Assembly: GCA_028554645.1 (NCBI GenBank)
Contig: JAQOOI010000036.1
Span: forward strand, 1-64,000
DNA from: Omphalotus guepiniiformis
Lineage: Eukaryota > Basidiomycota > Agaricomycetes > Agaricales > Omphalotaceae
DNA length: 64,000 nucleotides
Direction of reading: 5' to 3'
Of this stretch, positions 55,092 through 64,000 are shown in pieces. The position numbers and the translations under genes were made by a program. Position 1 is the stretch's first letter; every line of letters begins with the position of its first letter. The notes below the pieces were generated by a model. That model ran no database searches. It worked only from the letters and a program-made list of their open reading frames with translations, and had not been told where the DNA came from.

Positions 55092-55640
55092 GAGACTAGA
55101 CTCTAATGTGGCTGGCAAGATGTTGGGAATCAAGAGCTCCATGTAAACAAGGCCAAATTAATGGCAGCAATTTGTTTACAGTCAAGTGACCACATAACAA
55201 AGTAGGGGCATGTATTGGCATGAGCTGGGATTGAACCAGCAACACCCAGCCAACTGAGCTATCATGCCATTGGTAGAGTATGGAGGTTAGTCCATCTCAC
55301 TATGAGTGGTGTTAACACTCAATGGTGGGGTTAGCACCAGGTCTTCTATTGCTCATCCAACACAAGATGCATGCACATCCATTCCATCCCTCACACACCA
55401 GAGCTGAGACTGTGTTGGGCCTTATTCATTCTGATCTCCATGATGTTGGTGTGCATTCTCCTAGTGGATGATACTGGATCACATTTATTGATGACAAGTG
55501 GTGCTTTCATGCAGCACTTCCTCTGAAGAAGAAGAGTGATGCATTTGATGCATTCAAGAAGTACAAAGCTTGGGCTGAAAACAATAGGGAATATAACCCC
55601 TGCTACTACCTTGTTGCAGTGACCTGGCATCTCCTAAGGG
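55092..55640 (+). pseudogene. Copia integrase core fragment
   Basis: Continues the Copia gene of 54,098-54,790 on the plus strand. After removal of the TRIM-family LTR it reads AGKMHAHPFHPSHTRAETV, then LGLIHSDLHDVGVHSPSG with the first catalytic Asp, a TGA stop, YWITFIDDKWCFHAALPL with the second Asp, and KKKSDAFDAFKKYKAWAEN. It ends near 55,620. The third catalytic residue (Glu) is absent. This is the integrase part that the 45-48 kb Copia lacks. Confidence 0.8.
55121..55362 (-). repeat. TRIM-family solo LTR with shortened tRNA module
   Basis: 242 bp, flanked by CAAGA on both sides (55,116-55,120 and 55,363-55,367), inserted in Copia integrase. About 22 bases from the D loop through the anticodon loop are missing; acceptor and T arm remain. 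Confidence 0.9.
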
Positions 55641-56265
55641 GACCTAAGAGTAGCGTAACTAAGTTATACAAAGAACACAAATCAGAATAAAGAATACGAG
55701 AAACTGTAGTGGAAAATGAAAGAATAATGAAAGAAGGAGGATGACAAATGAGTAATAAACCACAAAGTGCTTAACAAAGAAATGATAATGCTAAAAAGAT
55801 GAACAAAAGTTGGAATGATATGAACACTGAAAGATCATATCATAAAGGAACATTATAATAAGAGGAAAGCCGATTAATAATAAACCTTACGAACAATAAT
55901 AACTTGAATCAAGTGACAGAGGGAAATGAATACCTAAAAGGATAAAGTTCTCACACAAAAGATAATATAAAAATGAATTCGAAAGAGAAAAGAAATATCA
56001 CCACTCCTTTAACCGCTACCACTACTATTACATACATCTGACTACTCGAGAGATACAAGCTATCAATGCCTTGAAAAGAACGGTTATAAGACACAAGAGT
56101 AAGCAATTGTTATTAAGACCTTTGATATTGAGCGATAAACATAACTAAAAGACATAATAGAAAGAACAGCTACGAGTAATAAGAACATTGGAGAGAAACA
56201 GTGCAGAAAAAGGAAAGCAATGTGAGCGCAGTATCAGTCTATAAAACTGAAACTAAGAGAATAAG
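55641..56265 (+). other. Probable 5' untranslated region of LINE
   Basis: A-rich, purine-biased sequence without ORFs between the Copia fragment and the LINE ORF1 ATG. The exact 5' end of the LINE cannot be seen. No promoter motif recognised. Confidence 0.5.
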
Positions 56266-58260
56266 ATGTCCGGAAAGTCATTGACCCCTAAGCTTAACAA
56301 GAAACAGTCGACCAAGAGTCTGAAGCAAGAGGCAAAAGCTTCGGGAACAGATGCCCCCAAAGCGAACAAACAGATGAGACAGACTTCCCCTGCCATGAGT
56401 AACTGTTAGAATCTAAGACAATGCACTACCAGTGATACACTGATCAGACACAATGAATAGAGTTCAATTACAGTTCACTGAGATCACTAAAGCGTTGTAA
56501 TAGTAGCTTAATGCACAAGAATTGCTTTCCAAGTGTCTTAGATTTCTCCAGACATATAAGGATTTACATATTGTTTGGTCCTGTTGTGTCAGGCCACGCA
56601 TGAGGCGTGAAAATGAGTGTCCACATTTTCGCGCGCGCTCTAAACACTCCAGAATGACCCTACATACATGGTATAACTATCTACAATAGGTATTAAAGTC
56701 ATTAGTATAGTATTATATGTACTTGAAGGACTTTCTAATGATATGTACAGTATTTGTATAGTATCTACAAGTGTTCTAGCACTTCATTCAACAGTAACAA
56801 CCCTGCAATTCCCCCACAAATCCTGACAACGATTCCACTTCCGTTCACACTGTCGGGGTCTATTGTAGCGAAACAAACCAATACTTTGGTAGATTTGAAG
56901 AAGACGAGCACAGCTGACACGAGTTCTAAGAAAAGGAAAGCGAAGAGTTCCAATGAGCCGTCGGACCCCATTGAACCCGGTTCCGAGAATAGTAGCGAAG
57001 CTAAAGAAGACGAAGAAGATGAGGATGCCGAAGAAGAGAGCTGAATGATAATTGACACAACTGGGAAAAAGTCAGCTAAGTCCTCCGACTCTAGAGGGAA
57101 AGGAAAAGCTATCATGAGTTCTAGTGCGCAGCCGGTCCAAAGTACCCCATCTACCCCGAACACGGCATCTCCTGCCTACTCATTCACGAATCTCATGTTA
57201 AACGCCTTCCCTTCTCAATCCTCGTCTCGAAATGCGTCTACAGCAGATCTAACCGCGATACCTGCCTTTGGCAAAGTAAAGATTTGACCTGATGCTGCCC
57301 CATCCTTCAGAAGTGCCCCATCCCCGATCATGATGTCGTCGATGCTACCTAGCATACCGGAACCCCCGCAGTGGGAAATTGTTCCAGATTACAGTGGCAT
57401 CTACACGAGTCTACGATACATTACTAGACCGTCGTTCAGTTACATGGACCTTTACGAAATGTCAAAAGAGATGACGGGCCCAATTCTTGTAGCCTCCATC
57501 AGTAAGGAGGTTGAGGCGGAGAAGGTTATAGCACAGGCCGAAGCGATCTGTCATTTTGCGGAGATACCTATCGAGGAGAAATTCCAACATGTTTGCATCC
57601 CATCATCCTGGTGGTCTTTAGCTGATGTAGGCACGATGGAAAGAAGAAACCAGCTAATCGAAATTGGGGCAGTATGCCACACGGGCACAGGATTTGCGAT
57701 CTTCTTCCATCAACTTGTTTTCCAATACGAGCTGAAGATCATTGCGATAGGAGGAGTCGATGGAGATAAAGATGGACCGATGGTTGAATGTGCTATAAAG
57801 CAGATGTCACCGGGGATGCGATGTGGAAATCAGATTGACTAACGAGGCGCAAGCGACGAATGTAGAGGACGGTAACAGAATTGTGTAGATCAACTTCAAA
57901 AATGACCTAGAGAGCGCGGAACAAATCTACTGCGTAGATTACATCCGACTCTTAGACAAAAACGGGTACAAAGTACGTCGTTGGCCGATCCGAGATCTCC
58001 TGACGTGTGGGATTTGTCACTCAGACGGACACGACTACTGCACTTGTAAATTCATGTGACAAAGGGACAGTTTCCTGTACAGATTGGAAAGCGAGGGAAG
58101 AAGGATGATGATGATGAGGCAGTTGAGAAGCGATCATGAAGGACAGATGGGAGGTAGATTCGATAACAGAAGCAGAAGCAGGACCGGAGGTAACAGTGGT
58201 CAGGAGAGCGTAGGGATGGAGCGTAACTTCCCGGATTTCAGCCGTGCGGCCCGTTACTAA
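56266..58260 (+). pseudogene. LINE ORF1 (zinc-knuckle protein), interrupted
   Basis: Starts MSGKSLTPKLNKKQSTKSLK. An LTR-C insertion at 56,404-56,793 splits it after PAMSN; beyond the duplicated GTAAC the frame continues NPAIPPQILTTIPLPF. A basic and acidic low-complexity part follows (KKRKAKSSN; EAKEDEEDEDAEEES), then a folded-looking part (SLRYITRPSFSYMDLYEMSK; HVCIPSSWWSLADVGTM). A CCHC knuckle CGICHSDGHDYCTC (C-x2-C-x4-H-x4-C) sits near 58,003-58,046, and an Arg-rich tail ends at 58,260. In-frame TGA codons at 57,042 and 57,285, a +1 shift near 57,820, and TAG and TGA codons further on show it is dead. It would bind LINE RNA. Confidence 0.75.
56404..56793 (-). repeat. LTR-C solo LTR in LINE ORF1
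   Basis: 390 bp, nearly the same as 39,377-39,766, flanked by GTAAC on both sides (56,399-56,403 and 56,794-56,798). It is one of the better-preserved copies. Confidence 0.92.
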
Positions 58261-60800
58261 CGTCTTGTCATGTCACCCGCGTAAATTTTCAAATCATGTG
58301 TACAATAGCTGTAGTAGGTCTGAACAATGTGAACGGGCACCAAAAGGTGCCGATTATGATTTACACATGATCTAGAACCGAAAAACAAAGAAAAGAAACA
58401 AAACAAACTAAAACAAAAAGAAACTGAGGAATATAAAGAAAAATGATTAGAAATGAAAGAAAATGTCAACGTTACAAGTGAATAGAACAAAGAATGGATG
58501 AGCAACGGAAATGAAGTCAAGATTGGACATAAGTCTTAAGAAAGCCGAATAATAAGAGTATGAATGCATAGTAACGCGAGGTAATATAATATGAACGCAA
58601 GGTATTATAATATGAACGCAAGGTATTATAAAGGAAAGGCCAGTACTACAAGAGATTAGAACAAAAGAATAGAAGAGCAATGGAAAAGAAGTCAAGAATT
58701 GAACATAAATCTCAAGAAAATTGAATAGTAAGAGCACGAATGCATAGTAACGCGAGGCAACAAAATGTAAATAACAAACAAACTTAAGTAAGAAAAGAAA
58801 CTAAAGGATATAAAGAAAAATGATTAGAAAAGGAAGGAAAAGCCAACGTCACAAGAGAACTGAACGGAGAATAGATAAGCAATGGAAATGGAATCAAGAA
58901 TGAACATAAGTCCTAAGAAAGTAGAATAGTAAGAGTACGAATGCATGGTAATGCGAGACAATATAATGTGAACGCAAGGTATGATAAAGGAAAAGCCAAC
59001 GCTACAAGAAAATAGAACAAAAGAATAGAAGTGCAATGGAAAAAAAGGCAAGAATGAACATAAATCTTAAGAAAATTGGATAGTAAGAGCACGAATGCAT
59101 AGTAACGCGAGGTAATATAAGAAAAATGATTAGAAATGAAAGGAAAAGTCAATGTTACAAGATGAGCAATGAAAAAGGAGTCAAGAATGAACACAAGCCT
59201 TAAGAAAGTCGAATAGTAAGAGTACAAATGCATAGTAAAGCAAGACAATATAATGTGAACGCAAGGTCCTATAAAGGAAAATCAATGTTACAAGAGAATA
59301 GAACAAAAGAACAGAAGAGCAATGGAAAAGAAGTCAAGAAAGAAAGAAAGCCTTAAGAAAATTGAATAGTAAAAACACGAATATATAATAACGCGAGACA
59401 ATATAATGTGAACACAACATATTATAAGGTAACAAAAGGAATATAAAATACAAAAGAGAAACTAAATGAAAACAAGAATGACATAGACGGAAGGGTAAAG
59501 GAATGAAGCTGTACGAAACCTAAAACAGGTGAAAACGAAAAGCAATGAAAAGAGAAAAAAGAAAACAAATCATAAGAAAAGTAAACAAACAGACAAGTCT
59601 CATACTGGAGTAAAAGAATTGAACAAAGTAAAAGAACTTGAGGGCAGTTATACAGAATAAGAAAAAGAACTTGAGGGCAGCTATAGGAATCCAGAGGAAG
59701 AATAACATGAAAAGAATAACTACAAATTAAAGAAGAACATAGCAAATAAAAATAGAGAACAAAAGGAACAATAAGAAGACAGAAAAGAAAGTAAAGTGTT
59801 AATAAGTAGGAATGTAAGGAAGAGTAGGACAGAGTAAGTAAACCGGAAACATAAAGCTAATAAGAAATCAAGAGAGTAAAGAAGTAAGAAATAATCTACA
59901 AAACAACACAAGAAAGAGCAAAACAAAAATTAAAGCTAAAAGTAAAGCAATGAAAAGAAACAACCCAAAGAATCAACAATAAAACAAGGAGAATAAGAAC
60001 AAGCAACACTCATGAAACAAAACACAAAGAGAAGAAACCGGAAAACTGAAAAAGCAACAATCAAAAAGAAACTAACAAGAAAACCAACAGCGACAAACAA
60101 ACAAGCTATTTCACGGAAAACAACCAACAAAGAAGTGAAATAGAATAGAATAGATAATCAATAGGTTGCAATATACACACTTAATAGGAATAAAAGAACA
60201 AAAGGAACAATAAGAAAACAAAGATGAGAATAGGGTGTAAATAAGTAGAAAGGTAAAGAAGAATAAAATAAAGTATGTAAATTGGAAGTATAAAACTAAT
60301 AAGAAAACAAGAAAAGATCAGATTTAAAGCAAAACATAGAAACAAGTATGAAATAATTTACAAAGTAATAAATAAAGAGCAAAACAACAAATTTAAGACT
60401 AACTAAAGTAATGAACCAAACCAACCTGAAGAACCAACACTAAAACAAGAAGAACAAAAACAAAAACAACACTCAAGAAACAAAACACAGAAAAGAAACC
60501 GGAAAACCAATAAGCAAAAGGAACCAACAAGAAAAATCTAGGGACAAATGAACAACCAAACTAATATATGAATAACAACCAACAAAGTAGTAAAAGAGAA
60601 CAGAATAGACAATCAACAGGGTATAACAAACACAATAAGATAACAAAGGACACCAAATTAGAATAGACTTAGACACACAAATCAAGAAGAAGTGCTAAGG
60701 AAGTAAGAGAGTGAAACCCAATAAAAATCTACCGTTAATGAGCATGTAACGCTAAACTGCTTAAAACAATGAACAAATGCATAACAAACAAATTCAATTC
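58261..60800. other. A-rich spacer between LINE ORF1 and ORF2
   Basis: About 2.5 kb of purine-rich, A-rich plus-strand sequence with no supported gene. The minus-strand frames here are Phe/Leu/Ser-rich artefacts of that composition. The left part is a degenerate tandem repeat. Such a long inter-ORF region is unusual for a LINE. Confidence 0.6.
58440..59410. repeat. Degenerate minisatellite in LINE spacer
   Basis: Imperfect repeats about 135-200 bases long. The marker motif GAATGCATAGTAACGCGAG or a variant recurs near 58,561, 58,738, 58,940, 59,092, 59,227 and 59,379, each preceded by AATAGTAAGAG-like and AAGAAAATTG-like segments and followed by GGTATTATAAAGGAAA-like segments. Confidence 0.7.
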
Positions 60801-60992
60801 ACTGGCTGTCCTGACCTGATAAACAGGCGGGACGGTAACGAGGGGGTAGGCGGCCCTGCTACCATCTGCTCGGAGGGAGGTAGTCTAAACATAAATGAAT
60901 TCCCCGAGGCTTAGCCCTTAGACAAAGCAAGGGCGAGGGCTGGGTACAATTCACAAGCCCCTGCTGCACCCAAAACAATTGAACAAACTGGA
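60801..60992 (+). promoter_or_regulatory. GC-rich structured island before LINE ORF2
   Basis: Sharp change from A-rich sequence to about 170 GC-rich bases. Small hairpins are visible: CCTG-ATAAA-CAGG near 60,814, and GCCCTT (60,914-60,919) pairing with AAGGGC (60,929-60,934). It ends just upstream of the ORF2 start. It may be a conserved untranslated structure of the LINE; this is inference. Confidence 0.4.
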
Positions 60993-63900
60993 ATGTATCC
61001 GAAAATTAAAGAAAGAAAGAGAACAACAAAGTCAGAAAGAAGGAAAAATAATAATAATAACAATTCAACAAGAACAATAATAAGAAGCCTCAACATAAAA
61101 GGAAAGAAGTCCACTGACGGCATATCAAAGTATAGAACAGTACAAACAATAATGAACAAAAAAAAGATACTTTGTCTAGCAATTCAAGAAACCAAACTTA
61201 AACAGAGTGATTTAAAAGACCTAGAAAGATTATTCCCTAACCTAATAATTGAATCTAATAATGCAATCATATCTGAAAAGAACATGCCTAAAGCAGGAGT
61301 GGCATTCATAATAAATAAAAAGCTACTAAGGAATAGGGCATATAAAATATCACATATAATACCGGGAAGAACATCAAGGATACAAATTGACATCTCTGAA
61401 ACCCAAGGATTAGATATAATCAACATATATTCTCCAAATGAAAGCAACCAGAAGATCATTTTCTTTCAAAATGTAGAAAAAGAGCTAGACAAACTAGAAG
61501 ATTGTGAAAGACCAATACTAGCAGCAGATTGGAACTGGGTAGAAGATGCAATAGACAGATACCCTGAACATGGAGATAATATAAAGATACAAAGCACATT
61601 TAATAGAATTCAAAAGAAATGGAACATAGTAGATGGATGGAGATACCACAATAGGGAAGTAAGGAAATACACCTTCAAAGGAACGAACAATGCAATGGCT
61701 AGAATAGATAGAATTTATATGCACAAAGAGATGTTAAAAAATCCCTTTGATTGGAATATAGAATCATTAGGATCAATATTAGATCATGAAATGGTAACAG
61801 CCCAAATAGAAGACCCAGGTCTACCGTTTATAGGAAAAGGATTATGGAGATTAAACCCAGATCTAACAGAATCAAACTCATTTATGAAAGCAACAGAAAC
61901 ACTCATTAAGAAAACTGAGAAACAACTAATATCACAAAGTAATGACCCATTCCAAGTGAAAAGAATACAAACAATATGGGTACAATTTAAAGATAAACTA
62001 AAAAACATAGCAAAATCAGAAGCCAAAAGCAAATTAAGTAAATTAGAAAAAGAGAAAATCAAAATCAAACAGAAAATTAACAAATATGAAAGAAAAATAA
62101 GGAAAGCAAGTAATACAAATGAAAGAGAACAAGCTATGACAAAATTGAATAAGTATAAAGAAGCATTATCCCAAATAATAGATGAGAAAATACAAGAGGC
62201 ACATGAGAATGCAAGAGCAAAATTTGAAGACTTAGGGGAAAAGAATAGTAAATGGTGGTACAACCTAAATAAAGACAGAACACAACCAACTATAATACAT
62301 AAAGACAGAAGATGGAAAAATATCAAAGGATACAATGAAAATGAAAGAAACATTCTATAAATACCATAAGAACTTAATGAGTGAACCAAAACTGCATAAG
62401 GACTGGGAAAAGGATACAGAGGAAGTCTTGAACAATCTAAAAAAGTCATTAGATAATGAACAAAGAGCAGAAATTGACAACTGTATATCATATCAAAATA
62501 TATCAGATGCAATAATGAAAGCTGAATGTAACAAAGCACCAGGAGAAGATGGTATTCCTTTTGAATTTTGGAAAGCTTGGGTTAAAAGAAGAGAAAAGAT
62601 AGAGAAAACCCCAGATATAGTTAGAATGTTACAGATAGTATTTATAGATATTCAAAATAATGAAATAAGAGAAAAGAGAATACTAAATGGAAAAATGTTT
62701 CTACTGTACAAAAACAAAGGAGAGAAAATTGAAACAAAGAACTACAGACCAATAACCTTATTAAATACAGACTACAAAATATTAACAAAAGTACTAGCAA
62801 CAATAATGGGAAAAGTAACAAAAAATATAATACACGAAAATCAAACAGGATTCATCCCAGGCAGAGGATTATTCGACAATATACAACTATCACATTTACT
62901 ACTTCCTTATTGTGAACAAAATAAAATAAACAGAGTAATTATAGCGCTAGACCAAGAAAAAGCATACAATAAAATTGATCATAGATACTTATGGAAAGTA
63001 TTAGAAAAATTTAGATTCCCTATAAAATTTATCAATCTTATTAAGAGTTTGTATAGTTCAGCACAAACAAAAATATCAGTAAATGGAACACTATCAGAAA
63101 TATTTGATGTAGACAGAGGCGTAAGACAAGGAGATCCAATGTCGTGCTCACTCTATATCATAGCAATTGAACCACTAGCACAAATGATAAGAGATTCAAA
63201 GATCAAAGAAATACAAATAGCAGGATATCCATATCCAATCAAAACTTCACTATTTGCTGATGACACAGTAGTAATTATGAGAGAAGAAGACAAGAAATCA
63301 GACTTAGAAGAACCACTCGAGAAATTCTGTCAAGTATCAACGGCAGTATTCAACAAAGAAAAAACTGAATACCTACCATTCGGAACAGAGGAATATAGAA
63401 AAAGAGTAGTAGAGACAAGAAACTTCAATAAAAATGAAGGAATAAATGGAAAAATAAAAGAAACTGCTAAGATAATTCCTGATTATCAATCACTAAGACA
63501 ACTAGGAGGGAGAGTAGGGAATAAATGTAATGAAGACCAACAATGGAAATCAATACTTAAGGAACAACAGGAGAACATAATAATGAAATGGAGCAAAACA
63601 AATTTATCACTTAAAGGAAAAGAATTAATAGCAAAATCATTAATAGCCTCTCTAGCTCAATTTCTAGCAACAGTAAACACAACACCCAAATGGGCTATTG
63701 AAGAATCAGAGAAACTAATAAGGAACTTTGTATAGGATGGGAAGAAAGGCTTATGCGAATGGAATGTAGCAATCCAACCAAGAGAAAAAGGAGGGCTAGG
63801 AATACCATCAATGAAAGCAAGATGTGAAGCAATAGAGTTAATGTGGACCAAGAAATGGCTAGTATATAAAGAAAGACCAATATGGGAATATGTATTAGAT

Positions 63901-64000
63901 GAGCTTCTAAAACAAAACATACCTAGAAACCCAATAGTAGATCCAGAAGGAATTGTACAATGGAGTTTACAGTCATGGAATGAATCAGAAGCAAAATGGT
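60993..64000 (+). pseudogene. LINE ORF2: AP endonuclease and reverse transcriptase
   Basis: The first ORF (60,993-62,360) carries the endonuclease: IIRSLNIKG with the metal-site Asn (about residue 34), LAIQETKL with Glu (about 66), IYSPNES, ADWNWVEDAIDR, ARIDRIYM and LDHEMV. A coiled, Lys-rich linker follows. The second ORF (62,335-63,735, +1 frame) carries RT: NKAPGEDGIPFEFW, NYRPITLLNTDYKI, NQTGFIPGRGLFDNI, ALDQEKAYNKIDHRYLW with catalytic Asp, GVRQGDPMS and SLFADDTVVIM with the Asp pair. A TAG at 63,733-63,735 stands where relatives have Trp, and the frame then continues (DGKKGLCEWNVAIQP) past the window end. The frameshift and stop suggest an inactive copy. Confidence 0.9.

Noticed and set aside
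56266..58260. Programmed TGA readthrough or selenocysteine in LINE ORF1
   Set aside because: The stops are accompanied by a frameshift and a TAG, and TGA is readily explained by CpG deamination of CGA.
58440..59410. CRISPR-like or satellite array
   Set aside because: Repeats are long, degenerate and irregularly spaced in a eukaryotic LINE context; only a minisatellite is supported.
58257..60685. Series of Phe/Leu/Ser-rich minus-strand ORFs resembling membrane proteins
   Set aside because: They are the complement of an A-rich purine-biased spacer; hydrophobicity follows from T-rich codons and there are no conserved motifs.

Overview
The window looks like a transposon graveyard from a basidiomycete fungus, probably a mushroom-forming agaricomycete. 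The evidence is short (about 50-65 bp) GT-AG introns, one with a TACTAAC branch site, LINE, Gypsy, Copia and Helitron families of basidiomycete type, and relics of the mushroom-type 2-oxoglutarate dioxygenase family. Nearly everything readable is a mobile element or a piece of one, nested several layers deep. I see no intact single-copy host gene.

Left part (1-17.9 kb). 1-2.45 kb is the 3' end of a Gypsy-like element (family B): a broken, spliced, antisense accessory gene followed by a 1.4-kb LTR. 4.86-16.41 kb is a decayed, 5'-truncated copy of a second family (A): pol relic, two antisense accessory-gene relics and an LTR. A family-B LTR is inserted in it, and that LTR itself holds a 638-bp insertion. 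16.4-17.9 kb is part of a LINE reverse transcriptase.

Centre (17.9-35.8 kb). A nearly pristine 16.4-kb family-A Gypsy element sits inside that LINE. It has 1,843-bp LTRs with one difference seen, a 5-bp target duplication, a primer-binding site and a polypurine tract. Gag, zinc knuckle, protease and RT-RNase H-integrase lie in shifting frames on the plus strand. Between pol and the 3' LTR are two spliced genes on the opposite strand. The LINE resumes after it with RNase H and a zinc finger.

Right-centre (35.8-55.6 kb). This is a mosaic of a truncated family-B LTR, a hairpin MITE, a Helitron helicase relic, broken Copia pieces, two dioxygenase-like relics, a possible kinase-like relic and many short LTRs. 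Two short LTR families dominate. LTR-C is about 390 bp. The other is a miniature LTR retrotransposon (TRIM, 584 bp) whose 264-bp LTRs each contain a foldable tRNA-like cloverleaf with A and B boxes. Five independent TRIM-family insertions are present, all with perfect 5-bp target duplications. TRIM and LTR-C share terminal sequences, so one Copia-type machinery may move both.

Right end (55.6-64 kb). A LINE with a zinc-knuckle ORF1 (split by an LTR-C), a 2.7-kb A-rich spacer with a degenerate minisatellite, and an ORF2 with AP endonuclease and reverse transcriptase that runs off the window. Several stops in the LINE relics are TGA codons where CGA is a likely ancestor, which suggests deamination of methylated CpG.

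The most unusual items are the tRNA-bearing TRIM and the antisense spliced accessory genes that recur in two Gypsy families.
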